A stretch of DNA of 64,000 nt from the NCBI RefSeq assembly GCF_900109095.1, contig NZ_FNYZ01000010.1, forward strand, positions 122,546 to 186,545, in the 5' to 3' direction. The position numbers and the translations under genes are program-made. Position 1 is the stretch's first letter. The number at the start of each line of letters is the position of its first letter. This DNA comes from Sphingobium sp. AP50 (lineage in GTDB: Bacteria > Pseudomonadota > Alphaproteobacteria > Sphingomonadales > Sphingomonadaceae). Shown piece after piece: positions 44,418 to 54,390 of this stretch. The notes under the pieces were generated by a model. That model did not search any database. It saw nothing but the letters and a program-made list of their open reading frames with translations, and was not told the DNA's origin.

Positions 44418-45635
44418 GTGGCAACGATTGAGCAGACGAGCGGCACAGTGGGATCCGATGGCTTTCGCGAGTATGTGCGCGGGTGGCTGTTCGAGAATTT
44501 TCCGGCAGAACTGAAAGGCCAGGAGCATCTTCTTGCCGCAGTCGACGGCTCGGAGGAAGAGACGCCCGTTCAGACGCGCTGGCGCGAGGCCATGGGATCT
44601 AAAGGGTGGGGAACACCTACTTGGCCCAGCGAGTATGGCGGCGGGGGGCTCACGAGCGAAGATGCGGAAGTCCTGCGTGAAGAGATGCGGCGCATTGGAG
44701 CGTGGAACCCGATTGGGGGCATGGGCGTGCTCATGCTTGGACCGACAGTTTTGCAATATGGTAGCGAGGCTCAGAAGCACCAGCACATTCCGGGCATTGT
44801 TCGCGGTGAGGTGCGATGGTGCCAAGGTTACTCTGAGCCATCCGCTGGTTCGGACCTTGCAAGCTTGCAAACCTTTGCCGAAGACAGGGGCGATCATTAT
44901 CTGGTTAACGGCCAGAAGACGTGGACGAGCGCAGGGCAGTGGGCACATTGGTGTTTTGCGTTGGTGCGCACCGATCGATCGCAAAAGCATGGCGGCATCA
45001 GTTTTCTGCTCATCGACATGACTACCCCGGGCATCGAAACCAGACCCATAAGGCTGATCTCCGGCATTTCGCCGTTTTGCGAGACCTTTTTCACCGACGT
45101 GGTCGTTCCCAAAGTCAATCTCGTGGGTATCGAGGGACAGGGATGGGAAATCGGCACTCGGCTTCTCCAGCATGAACGCAGTTCAATATCGGGCGACAGC
45201 GGTCCCACGGTCCACCTCAACGCCGGAGATAGCGTGCCCGAGATCGCAAAACGATATCTCGGTGTTGACGCCGATGGTCGCATTGTCGACAGCGATTTGC
45301 GAAGCCGGATTATTCGCCACGAGATGGATCGGGCGGCATTTGCGCTCACGTTAGAGCGGATTAAGCTGAATGCGAACGTCAATGCTGGTCCTTCCGCCGC
45401 GAGCAGCATCACGAAAAATGTTGGCGCGCGCATCACACTCGAAAGGGCAGAGCTGAATATCGAGATCATGGGCCTTAACGGCCTTGGAGTGGCTGGTCCG
45501 GGCTTCTCGAAAGAGGAACTGGAGCAGACGTACCATTGGCTGAAAGGCAAAGCAGTGTCGATTTATGGCGGATCGACTGAAGTCCAAAATAACGTCATCG
45601 CAAAACGAATTCTTGGAATGTTGGATCACCAGTGA
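44418..45635 (+). CDS. acyl-CoA dehydrogenase, large partner of a likely heteromeric pair
   Basis: A 405-residue ACAD: helical N terminus, beta domain with W-C-Q-G-Y-S-E-P-S-A-G-S-D-L and T-W-T-S-A-G-Q-W-A, and a C-terminal I-Y-G-G-S-T-E-V-Q-N-N. The position of the usual catalytic Glu (Y-E-G) is Gly here, as in the FadE subgroups that work as alpha2-beta2 heterotetramers on bulky acyl-CoA. GTG start with GAGGTG just upstream. A second ACAD gene follows 72 bp later and is probably its partner. Confidence 0.85.
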   Translation: MATIEQTSGTVGSDGFREYVRGWLFENFPAELKGQEHLLAAVDGSEEETPVQTRWREAMGSKGWGTPTWPSEYGGGGLTSEDAEVLREEMRRIGAWNPIGGMGVLMLGPTVLQYGSEAQKHQHIPGIVRGEVRWCQGYSEPSAGSDLASLQTFAEDRGDHYLVNGQKTWTSAGQWAHWCFALVRTDRSQKHGGISFLLIDMTTPGIETRPIRLISGISPFCETFFTDVVVPKVNLVGIEGQGWEIGTRLLQHERSSISGDSGPTVHLNAGDSVPEIAKRYLGVDADGRIVDSDLRSRIIRHEMDRAAFALTLERIKLNANVNAGPSAASSITKNVGARITLERAELNIEIMGLNGLGVAGPGFSKEELEQTYHWLKGKAVSIYGGSTEVQNNVIAKRILGMLDHQ

Positions 45636-45707
45636 TGCCGACCGCAGAGCGTTCTGCGGGATATCAGGCATTGTCGCCAACAAAGTGTTCATATGAGGAA
45701 TGATCGA

Positions 45708-46769
45708 ATGGCGGTGCTAAGCGAAGAGCAGATGATGCTGCGCGAAATGGCGCGCGAGTGGGTGGACAATGAGAGTCCTGTCTCAGCCTTTCGAAGCCTT
45801 CGCGACCATCGGGCAGGTGGGCTCGACTTTGCGAAGTGGCACGCAATGGGGGAAATGGGCTGGACTGGAATCGTCATCGGCGAAGAGTTTGGCGGTACAG
45901 ACTTTGGTTATACGTCCCTAGGGATTGTCACTGAGCAATTGGGGCGTAACCTCGTGGCGGTCCCCCTCGGATCATCATCTGTCGCAGGGAGCGCCATAAG
46001 GCTTGGGCAATCGGAGGAAGCGAAAAGGACATGGTTGCCACGACTGGCTGGCGCGGAAGCGATCGCTGCCTTGGCGATCGACGAAGGCCCAACACACAAC
46101 ATGCGCTTTCGCACGACGGTGCACGACGGCAAGTTGACAGGCGTGAAAGCTTTTGTAGCGGATGGGAGCGCAGCGGACATCTTCATCGTCTCGGCTGAAG
46201 ATGGCCTGTACCTCGTCGAAAAGGCGAAAGGGGTTATCAGTTCTGCCCGCGAGATCGTCGACTCACGCGATCATGTCCAGGTGCGGTTCGAGGAGGCGCC
46301 CGCAGTGCTGCTCGGCGGCCCTCTACTCACCGCAACGGTGGTGAACTATTCTGCCGCCGTGACCGCAGCTGAAATGCTTGGAATGGCGGAGAGCGCTTTT
46401 GGGCAGACCCTCGCCTATCTGAAGCAGCGCGTGCAATTCGGCAAGCTTCTCTCCAGCTTCCAAGCGTTACAGCACCGCATGGCGCAGATGTTTACCGAAC
46501 TTGAATTGACCCGATCAGCTGTGGAGGACGCCCTTCAGGCCATCGATGAAGAGCGGTCGGGCCTTGATCTTGCGACGAGCCTCGCCAAGGCGCTCGCCGG
46601 AGAGACGCTTAAGCGCGTGACACGCGAAATGCTGCAACTGTTCGGTGGTGTGGGAATGACGGATGAATATGATGTGGGACTCTATCTGAAGCGCGCGGCG
46701 GTCCTGGAAGCGATGTGGGGCAACGCCAGCTACCATCGGGATCGATTTGGACGGCTCAACGGATATTGA
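45708..46769 (+). CDS. acyl-CoA dehydrogenase, small partner
   Basis: A 353-residue ACAD-family protein, shorter than typical and divergent in the middle domain, which lacks a normal flavin-contact W-I-T or W-T-S segment. The C-terminal domain (R-V-Q-F-G-K-L-L-S-S-F-Q-A-L-Q-H, Q-L-F-G-G-V-G-M-T-D-E-Y) is well kept. It looks like the second subunit of a heteromeric dehydrogenase with the preceding gene, an arrangement typical of ring- or steroid-type acyl-CoA substrates. The ATG at 45708 has GAGGA seven bases upstream. Confidence 0.82.
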   Translation: MAVLSEEQMMLREMAREWVDNESPVSAFRSLRDHRAGGLDFAKWHAMGEMGWTGIVIGEEFGGTDFGYTSLGIVTEQLGRNLVAVPLGSSSVAGSAIRLGQSEEAKRTWLPRLAGAEAIAALAIDEGPTHNMRFRTTVHDGKLTGVKAFVADGSAADIFIVSAEDGLYLVEKAKGVISSAREIVDSRDHVQVRFEEAPAVLLGGPLLTATVVNYSAAVTAAEMLGMAESAFGQTLAYLKQRVQFGKLLSSFQALQHRMAQMFTELELTRSAVEDALQAIDEERSGLDLATSLAKALAGETLKRVTREMLQLFGGVGMTDEYDVGLYLKRAAVLEAMWGNASYHRDRFGRLNGY

Positions 46770-46877
46770 TCCGTAAGGTGAGTCGCAATCGTATAATTTA
46801 ATGAAGAACCGCCGGCGTCAGGTCGACCTACCGTCTCCGTGCGGCTGACTTTCAAAACACATTGCTTGGAGACTATT

Positions 46878-47681
46878 ATGGGCCGCCTAGCCGGAAAGAT
46901 CATTCTCATCACAGGAGCGTCGGGTGGGCAAGGCATCGCCGAAGCGCACGCCTTCCTAGCGGAAGGCGCTTCTTTGATCCTTACCGACCTGCGGCTCGCA
47001 GCACTGGAGGAACTTGCAAAGGCGCTACGACACCCTGAGCGCGTCGCCATTGCCGAGCAGAATGTCTCTCATGAGCCAGATTGGGAAAGCGTGATTGCTT
47101 TGGCCCGTACGCGCTTTGGCGGGCTGCATGTGCTCGTCAACAACGCTGGAACGCTCAGCCGTCAGAATATCGCTCGCTCGGAAGTGTCACGCTGGGACAC
47201 GACTTTGGCGGTCAATCTGACCGGGGCCATGCTTGGCATGAAACATGCGGCTCCTTTGATCCGCGATTCGGGCGGCGGATCGATTGTCAATGTGTCTTCG
47301 ACCGCTGGACTGGGAGCCCATTACGACGCCGCCTACACAGCAAGTAAATGGGGGCTGCGCGGTCTCACCAAGACCGCCTCAGCTGAATTTGCGGAATGGA
47401 ATGTGCGCGTGAATTCGATACATCCCGGGCAGATCGATGATACAAGCTTCTTCCGCGACGGCGAGAGATCAGGGTTCACTGAAGCCGTTCGCCGCAGCAT
47501 CCCGTTGCAGCGATCCGGAACGCCGCTCGACTGCGCCAAACTCGTTCTTTTTCTGGCAAGCGATGAATCAAGTTTCATCACAGGGGCGGAAATAGCAATC
47601 GATGGAGGCAGCACTGCGGGGGGGCTGCTGTTCCTGCGCGGCAAATTGCAGAACTCGTTGGCGTCCGACAATTTTTCGTGA
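46878..47681 (+). CDS. SDR family oxidoreductase
   Basis: A 267-residue classical SDR: T-G-A-S-G-G-Q-G-I near the N terminus, N-N-A-G, catalytic S in V-S-S-T, Y-T-A-S-K, and I-D-G-G-S. The ATG at 46878 has GGAG nine bases upstream. It follows the two ACAD genes by 108 bp and may serve as a 3-hydroxyacyl-CoA or ring-alcohol dehydrogenase. Substrate unknown. Confidence 0.85.
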   Translation: MGRLAGKIILITGASGGQGIAEAHAFLAEGASLILTDLRLAALEELAKALRHPERVAIAEQNVSHEPDWESVIALARTRFGGLHVLVNNAGTLSRQNIARSEVSRWDTTLAVNLTGAMLGMKHAAPLIRDSGGGSIVNVSSTAGLGAHYDAAYTASKWGLRGLTKTASAEFAEWNVRVNSIHPGQIDDTSFFRDGERSGFTEAVRRSIPLQRSGTPLDCAKLVLFLASDESSFITGAEIAIDGGSTAGGLLFLRGKLQNSLASDNFS

Positions 47682-48351
47682 ACTCGACGCGTGAAGTGCA
47701 GGCTCACATTGTCCTTGCGAAGGTGCAGTCGGCTACTCCGGGCCGTGGATATGGTCTGGATGAGATCAGATTTCGTGCGCAATGAGAAATAATTCAGAAT
47801 CTGTCGCACGAGCAGGGACGGGTGCCAGAATCCCGCACGCAATATCACCGCTCTAGAATGTGGGGCCTCTGTGCCTCTGGTTGTGGTGGACGCCTGTGGC
47901 GCCGTCTGCGCAGTCGCACGGGGCAGAAACGGTAGGGTAGGCTGATTAGCAAACATTCAAAACCCGTTATAGCTGTGCAGCCCGATCGAAGTCCCACGCT
48001 ATGGCAAGTCGGTTCGCTGCCGCGGGCGTAAAAGACCCGAGCGACTCGTTGGGTGCGCGCATGAGGACCAAAGAGGCGATACCTGCCATCTGCGGCCAGT
48101 CGCATGAAGCAGACCGCATCCGGCTCGGTGGGTTGCCGACAGGGGCGAGAGCCCGGGTCTGACATTCACCGGCAGCTCGGTAGTGCAATTACGTGATAAG
48201 CGCGCGATAAGGGAGAAGGAGTTGAGCTTCTGGGGCCAATTCGCTCCCACATCTCGGCGCGGTAAGGCACCAAGAACCATGGTAAATCCACGCATACCAG
48301 TATGCCGACAAACGGGAGCAGCGCAATTGCACGAGTCTCTGTTGCAGCCTG
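47682..48351. other. 670-bp gap between converging genes
   Basis: No protein is recognised on either strand; the short frames present are arginine-, proline- or cysteine-rich and lack good starts. It may hold the remains of a lost gene and the two terminators. Confidence 0.4.
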
Positions 48352-49902
48352 TCAGCCCGCGATCGTTCGGGTGGTCGGCCAATAACGCTGGCGAAGCTCC
48401 TTCTTGTTGATCTTGCCCATCGCGTTGCGGCCGATGTCCGGCACAAAATCATATCCGCGGGGGCATTTATAGCCGGCTAGGCTCTTGCGGCAAAAACGCG
48501 TAAGTTCGTCGGTGGCTGGCGGCTGTTCGAGGCTTCGCGGCACCACGATTGCTCGAACTTCCTCGCCCATGTCGGCATTAGGCACGCCCACAACGGACAC
48601 GTCCAAAATCTGCGGATGCTGGATCAGCACTTTTTCAATTTCCGCGGGATAGATGTTCACACCGCCACTGACGATCATGTCAGACGCGCGGTCCGTAATG
48701 AAAAGAAAGCCTTCGTCGTCCACGAAGCCGATTTCACCGAGAGTGAATATACCCGGGCTGAGGTGCGCCGCACGTGTCTTTTCCTCGTCATTATGGTAAC
48801 GAATGCCGCGACCAGTCGTGTCTCTGAAATATATCCTGCCTTCCTGCCCTGCGGGTAGGGGTTTGGCGTTCTCGTCAAGGATCAAAGCTTCAAACGGCGG
48901 TAGAGTCCGACCGACGGAGCCTGGCCGACGCAGCCAGTCTTCTGAATTGATGCGATTTGTAGCCCCCGATTCGGAGCCGCCATAATCCTCGACCAACACT
49001 GGTCCGAACCAATCAATCATCGCTTGCTTTACGTTGCGCGGGCAAGCCGATCCAGTATGTGAAACAATGCGTAAGCTCGAAATGTCGTAGCGGTTGCGAA
49101 CATCTTCAGGAAGCGCCAGCAGCCGCTGAAAATGGGTTGGGACCATCCCGACAGCCTGGATGCGGTACTCTTCGATCGTTTTCAAAACCGTCTCCGGATC
49201 GAAACGCGATAGGATTACGAGGGCAGCGCCCCCGCCCAAGCTTCGAACGGAATTCAATGGACCTGAGTGATACATCGGCCCGACAATCATCATGGGCGAT
49301 CGAGCGCCGTTCGATTGAAACCGTGCGGACAGAGCGTCGAACATGTCCGCCACCGATCCAGTGGCCGGTAGCATATTGGGCGGCGTCTCTGTGCCCTTTG
49401 GCTGCCCGGTAGTTCCCGACGTGTAGTGCAGATGTGGCCGAGGGGAAAATGTGGTTGTAGCCTCACTCGCGTTGCTTGCATCCAACCACGCGCCCCACTC
49501 CAACTGATTGCGACGCGGCTCGCATCGCCAGCCGACGACTGTCTTTACGCCAGCCTTCGCTGCTGCCTCCTGTCCCACTTCCTGAGTATCCGGGCCTACG
49601 AATAAGATCTCAGCCTGCGAGTCCCTCAAGATGTAAGTCAGCTCGTCCACGGTCAGATGAAAGTTGATGGGTACAGTGGACACACCGGCTTCGAGCGCAC
49701 CGATATAGACGAGGGCATTTTCGACACAGTTGGATGCGAAGACGGCAGCGCGCCCTTCCGAAGAAAGGCCGGCAGCCCGCAAACCGTTAACGATCCTGTT
49801 CACCAGCGGATCAAGCGTGTTCCAAGTGATCCTTTGGCGTTCGTCGGCAAGCGCCAGATCGTTCGGCCTCCAGTGGGCCAGTCGGCTCGCGGTAAGAGAC
49901 AT
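48352..49902 (-). CDS. AMP-forming acyl-CoA synthetase
   Basis: A 516-residue adenylate-forming enzyme. The P-loop reads Y-T-S-G-T-T-G-Q-P-K-G; the later motifs include D-Y-G-G-S-E-S-G, T-L-G-E-I-G-F-V, D-R-A-S-D-M-I-V-S-G-G-V-N-I-Y-P and a C-terminal G-K-I-N-K-K with the adenylation Lys. It activates a carboxylic acid with ATP and CoA, releasing AMP and PPi. AGGAAA lies just before the ATG. It forms a minus-strand pair with the MFS gene upstream. Confidence 0.9.
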   Translation of the reverse strand: MSLTASRLAHWRPNDLALADERQRITWNTLDPLVNRIVNGLRAAGLSSEGRAAVFASNCVENALVYIGALEAGVSTVPINFHLTVDELTYILRDSQAEILFVGPDTQEVGQEAAAKAGVKTVVGWRCEPRRNQLEWGAWLDASNASEATTTFSPRPHLHYTSGTTGQPKGTETPPNMLPATGSVADMFDALSARFQSNGARSPMMIVGPMYHSGPLNSVRSLGGGAALVILSRFDPETVLKTIEEYRIQAVGMVPTHFQRLLALPEDVRNRYDISSLRIVSHTGSACPRNVKQAMIDWFGPVLVEDYGGSESGATNRINSEDWLRRPGSVGRTLPPFEALILDENAKPLPAGQEGRIYFRDTTGRGIRYHNDEEKTRAAHLSPGIFTLGEIGFVDDEGFLFITDRASDMIVSGGVNIYPAEIEKVLIQHPQILDVSVVGVPNADMGEEVRAIVVPRSLEQPPATDELTRFCRKSLAGYKCPRGYDFVPDIGRNAMGKINKKELRQRYWPTTRTIAG

Positions 49903-50016
49903 GCCAATTTCCTTTCAATCTTCAGCAGAGTGAGTTCGCGATCCTGGACTGTAGAAAGCCTTGCTGCCTGGATTCATGCTCTGAAAATGCGGCCGAAGAT
50001 CGCAACCGGCCTTGCT

Positions 50017-51318
50017 TCATACCTGCTCGTGCGAGGTCATTTTGGCGGCGGCTCGGTGCGCGAACCAGAAGGACGGGATAGAGATGCTGACAGCGCCCAC
50101 GCCCAGAGTGGATAGCCCATATGCGAGGCTGTTGGGATTTTCCGGCCAGAAGTTTGCTAGCAACGGTACCAGAAGCGCTCCTCCGCTCAGCCCGATAACG
50201 CTCGAGGTGAGCACGTACAAAGCTGTGAGGCGGCCGCGCATTCGGCTCGGACCGTAATATTGGATGGTCAAGGGTGCGACCGTAGAGGTCGAATTCGCCA
50301 GCTTGACCACCCCGACGCCAATGACAAAGGCCCAGGGCGACGCGGTGAAGATAGCGATGATGATTACAGGTGCCAGGACCATCGCAGATATGAGCTGAGT
50401 GGCTAGAAGATGGCCGTGCCATCCCGCACGAGAGAGGAAAGCCGAGAGCGATGGCCACAATACTGCGGCCAGGATCGCGCCGGGTACGCCCATCACGCCA
50501 AGCAGGTAGCCGGCGGATGAGGCTTCCATCCCATAGGAACGGATTAATATGGTTGGTGCCCATGTGGACAAGCCGAAAATGTAAAGTGCTGTGGCGGTGA
50601 CGCCCATGTAGAATGGTAGAAACAGCGAGCGGTGCGTGACGAGCTCAGTGCAAAATGCCTTAATGCTCGTGCTGTCGTCTTGCGACCCGACGTTGGGGAC
50701 AGGCGCACGTTCAGGCTCGCGCATGGCGATGGCAAGCACGAGGGCAATCACCGGCCCAGGCGCACCCACAAGAAGGAGTGTGATTCTCCAGGCCGACATG
50801 CCCAAGTCGGACGCAAGGTTCTGTGCAAGGTGATAAACCAAGCCGCCCAGAGCGACTGCACCGGTGCCCATGATAGCTGCAGTCATCGAATATACCGCCA
50901 CTGGCGGGCCGCGCTTATCTTTCGGAAACAGGTCCGCGATGATCGATACCGCAGCTGGCGTGAGTACCGCTTCACCGATCGCTACACCGGCCCGTGCCGC
51001 TCCTAGCGTCCAAAAGCCCCACGCGAATGCCGAAGCCATGGTGGAGAGACTCCAGATCATAACACCAGCCACTATGATCGGAATGCGTCTCGACCGATCT
51101 ATGAAATGCGCTGCAGGCAGTCCGGCAATCGAATAGAGGATCGCAAATCCAGCACCCAGTAGCAGGCCCATCTGCTCATCAGTGATGTGAAACTCTGCGA
51201 TGATCGGTTGAGCCAGCAACGACAAGATATATCGGTCCAGCATTGAGGAGGCATAGAGGAGCGACAGGATTATCGTGAACGTCCAAGGCGTCGAAAAATT
51301 TGTTCTTTTGAACTGCAT
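50017..51318 (-). CDS. MFS transporter
   Basis: A 433-residue major facilitator protein with about 12 helices (first: I-L-S-L-L-Y-A-S-S-M-L-D-R-Y-I-L-S), the F-I-D-R-S-R-R-I-P loop of motif A, and G-E-A-V-L-T-P-A-A of the spinster-like group. Together with the TonB receptors it suggests import of the growth substrate or of related acids. It is encoded just after a TonB receptor on the same strand, 113 bp away. Confidence 0.85.
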   Translation of the reverse strand: MQFKRTNFSTPWTFTIILSLLYASSMLDRYILSLLAQPIIAEFHITDEQMGLLLGAGFAILYSIAGLPAAHFIDRSRRIPIIVAGVMIWSLSTMASAFAWGFWTLGAARAGVAIGEAVLTPAAVSIIADLFPKDKRGPPVAVYSMTAAIMGTGAVALGGLVYHLAQNLASDLGMSAWRITLLLVGAPGPVIALVLAIAMREPERAPVPNVGSQDDSTSIKAFCTELVTHRSLFLPFYMGVTATALYIFGLSTWAPTILIRSYGMEASSAGYLLGVMGVPGAILAAVLWPSLSAFLSRAGWHGHLLATQLISAMVLAPVIIIAIFTASPWAFVIGVGVVKLANSTSTVAPLTIQYYGPSRMRGRLTALYVLTSSVIGLSGGALLVPLLANFWPENPNSLAYGLSTLGVGAVSISIPSFWFAHRAAAKMTSHEQV

Positions 51319-51431
51319 AAACGACGCCTTGTCCTTATTTTTTCCTAAGCGACCGAAGGCCCTTGGCTCTCGGCAAATGATGCCGCCTCTCTCGTGATCA
51401 CATCAAAGTTAAGAGAGAGGCTGTTCACTCA

Positions 51432-53618
51432 TCAGAATTTGTAACCAACCGTCACGCCGTAAGTACGCGGAGCGATTGGAAACAAAGTGCTACGCTGACC
51501 GGAAATAGCGCTGTAATTCTCCAGTGCTTCGTTGATCGCAAGCTTGTTGGTAATATTTTTGCCCCAGACTGCGAATTGCCACTTCTTGTCATCGTCGGTG
51601 AACGACAAGCGCATATTCAACAGTCCATAGGCTGCTTGTGACAGGAAATTGTCCTCGAATGCTGAAAAATAGGTCCGGCTGCGGTAGGAATATTCGGTGA
51701 GCAGGGTTGCGCTTCCCCAATTTCCAACCGGCAACGTGAAGGTCGTGCCCAGGTTGAAAGAGAATTTTGGAGCGTAAGGCAACTGATTGCCCGATACGTC
51801 GAATGTTGCACCGCCTCTGGCGGGATCGATAGCATTTGGCCAGCTTTTGAACTTCGCATCCAGATAAGATGCATTGCCGTAGATACCGAAAAACTCAGAC
51901 GGAGTGGCGTCAAAATCGAACTCCACGCCCTTGATGCGTGCTGTGGCTGCGTTCGCGAGTGCTGCCGTTGATGCGCCGGTGAGCGGGTTCGTTTGATAAA
52001 TAGATACCTGAAGGTTCGTATAATCCATATAAAAGGCCGAAAGGTTGGCAGTGAGCCTGCCTCCAAAAAAGCGGTTTTTCAGGCCAAACTCATAATTTGT
52101 TACCCGCTCTGGTTCGACCGCTCGTCCCTGAAGAGCGTAACCGTTGTACGCGCCTCCTTTGAATCCCCTGCTGACGGTGGCGTAGGCATTGACCTCCGGG
52201 TTGATCTCATAAATCAGCGAAGCCTTGGGAGAGAAATCTTTCCAGCTGTCGCTCAGGTCTTCGACCAGGGCGGCGCCGGCGAATGACTGTGTCTGCAGTA
52301 TGGACTTCTTCTCATAGCTAAAGCGGCCACCGACAGTGAGCGTCAAATCTGGCATGACCTTGTAACTTGCTTCACCAAAGACCGCGTAGGCGTCGGTCTT
52401 GAGGCTGGGAATATTATTGATCTGGGCCGTTCCCCGCTGCGGGAACGCCAGCGTGCGATAGCCCTCATTGTCGAGGTGGAAATAGAACAAGCCTGCCACC
52501 CATTTGAAGTCGCCGTTTCCGACAGAACTGAGTGTCAGCTCCTGCGAAAATTGCTTGAGCTTTTCCTGTGTTCTGGAGTTGGAAAGATCCAGTGGCTGGC
52601 CATCGGTGTCGAGGCGCGTGTCCAGAGTATATTGTCTATATCCAGTCAGCGACCGCAGTTCGACACTGCCCAGGCCAATCTCCATTCTTGCAGATGTTCC
52701 CCAAATCTCCGCCCGCTTATTGTTGTCATAATTCAGGTCGACATTCGGGGGCGAAGGCAGCGCGAATCCAGCTGTTTCAGAAGGCAGTGGGACATTCGTC
52801 CTGGCTCGCGTAAAATAGGGGAGGGCGACAGCGTTATCACGATTGAAATCCGCGCCAAGCTCAAGGAGGAAGTCACTGGTGGACTGGTACCGCAGTTTTG
52901 CTCTCACCCCGGCGAAATCCGATCCATTATAGGCTTCGCCATTTCGAACATTTTTGACGAAGCCATCGTCCTTTCGCGTTTTGAACGCGATACGACCGGT
53001 GAGCTCATCACCGGCTATCGGACCTGATGCGAATCCTTCAGTCTCAACGAGGCTATAGTTCCCGAAGGTGATATTGCCGCCTGCCTGGAATGTGTCGGTG
53101 GGTGAGCCCGTGATTACATTCACGGCGCCGCCTGTTGCATTTCGTCCATAAAGCGTACCCTGAGGACCACGGAGCACCTCGATGCGTTCGACATCGAAGA
53201 AACCCAGACCAAAATCGCTGTTCGCTTGAAGATATACGCCGTCACGGTGGACAGCCACCGACGGGTTGCCGCCCGGCATTACCTGATTGCTGCCGATGCC
53301 GCGGACGGTGACGCGTTGGTAACCGCCATAAGCCGTTGCCACTTGAACGCCGGCAGCCACGCGATCAAGTTGCGTGACGTCAAAGACGCCGCTGCTTTGG
53401 AGCTTTTCGCCCCCAAAGGCAGCGATTGATGCCGGGATGTCGCGCAGCTTTTCAGCACGCCGGGTCGCTGTCACGACAATCTCGCCAGTATCTCCTGCGC
53501 TCGCCGCATCCTGACCAGACGCAGCCGTCGCGCCTTCGGCAGCCTCCTGGGCGTGAGCAGCGCCCACTAGCGAAATAACAGCCACGCCTGCGGATATGAA
53601 ATGCTTAACTCTGTTCAT
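51432..53618 (-). CDS. TonB-dependent outer-membrane receptor
   Basis: A 728-residue receptor, complete: signal peptide (residues 1-23, ending A-H-A), TonB box (E-I-V-V-T-A-T-R-R), plug domain with V-R-G-I-G and R-I-E-V-L-R-G-P-Q-G-T-L-Y-G-R-N, a 22-strand-type barrel and the terminal Phe (G-V-T-V-G-Y-K-F). The start at 53618 is backed by GGGAGG eight bases upstream. It is of the sphingomonad type used for hydrophobic carbon sources as well as for siderophores. It is the only intact receptor in the cluster. Confidence 0.9.
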   Translation of the reverse strand: MNRVKHFISAGVAVISLVGAAHAQEAAEGATAASGQDAASAGDTGEIVVTATRRAEKLRDIPASIAAFGGEKLQSSGVFDVTQLDRVAAGVQVATAYGGYQRVTVRGIGSNQVMPGGNPSVAVHRDGVYLQANSDFGLGFFDVERIEVLRGPQGTLYGRNATGGAVNVITGSPTDTFQAGGNITFGNYSLVETEGFASGPIAGDELTGRIAFKTRKDDGFVKNVRNGEAYNGSDFAGVRAKLRYQSTSDFLLELGADFNRDNAVALPYFTRARTNVPLPSETAGFALPSPPNVDLNYDNNKRAEIWGTSARMEIGLGSVELRSLTGYRQYTLDTRLDTDGQPLDLSNSRTQEKLKQFSQELTLSSVGNGDFKWVAGLFYFHLDNEGYRTLAFPQRGTAQINNIPSLKTDAYAVFGEASYKVMPDLTLTVGGRFSYEKKSILQTQSFAGAALVEDLSDSWKDFSPKASLIYEINPEVNAYATVSRGFKGGAYNGYALQGRAVEPERVTNYEFGLKNRFFGGRLTANLSAFYMDYTNLQVSIYQTNPLTGASTAALANAATARIKGVEFDFDATPSEFFGIYGNASYLDAKFKSWPNAIDPARGGATFDVSGNQLPYAPKFSFNLGTTFTLPVGNWGSATLLTEYSYRSRTYFSAFEDNFLSQAAYGLLNMRLSFTDDDKKWQFAVWGKNITNKLAINEALENYSAISGQRSTLFPIAPRTYGVTVGYKF

Positions 53619-54390
53619 TCGATCCTCCCCTCTTGCCTTGCGCTCCAGCGCTGGTCTGCGCGCGGCTTTGAAGTCCTTGAATGCCGATCTCACGATCTGC
53701 GATTTTCACTCTGCAACTCCTGTGCCAACGCTGAAATTTGGTAGCTTGGGGTCTTGGTGGCCAGCAGGATCTCGCAAATTTAGACGCACAAGCGCGCTCT
53801 TTGGTGAATTTAAAGATACGGTCGGCTCTGTGGGAATGCGCTGGTGCCTGCGTTTGCCGCAAATGTCGTTCAGGCGCTCCAAGCCTGTTGTCGGTGACGA
53901 CACGTGGACGAGCTTCCTGGCCGCGCAAAGGACATAATCGAGATCGATCTGCCGGCGTTTCCAAGCGCATTGCTTGTCCTTCTCGCTTGTCTCCGCAGGC
54001 CGGCAGCTTTCACGGGCCACCTTTGTGGGTCTGAACGGCGTCCAAGCCTAACTAACAACGGCCACTCAAACCGGCTGGCATGGTCTTTGCTATTATCGAA
54101 CCGAAAGCGGCAGGTTGGAAAATTGCAAAGGGGAGGAAGGATTTGATCAACCAGACTGCGGAGCGCGCAGAAGCAAGGATAATGTCCATGTCGTCAGCTA
54201 CAGATTGGAAAATGCCTTTGGCAACTAAGTGCCTCCGGGCGCGGCGGATGAACCGCAATCTTAAGCCGTCGCGCATTCGTTTGGCCTGCGACCTATTGCA
54301 ATCGGGGCCGTGTCCGACCGAGGCATTGGTTATGCCTTTTTGCTCAGTGCGAGCCGCCGCGCCGCTGAACCCAACGATGGTGAGTTTCCA
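53619..54390. other. divergent intergenic region without a clear gene
   Basis: These 770 bp separate the minus-strand receptor operon from the long plus-strand beta-oxidation operon and should contain both promoters. Open frames on both strands have poor composition and no recognised domain. No operator could be picked out with confidence. Confidence 0.4.

Noticed and set aside
47845..48410. Several short frames on both strands in the 47682-48351 gap
   Set aside because: Composition typical of non-coding GC-rich DNA and no family match; they overlap one another in all frames.
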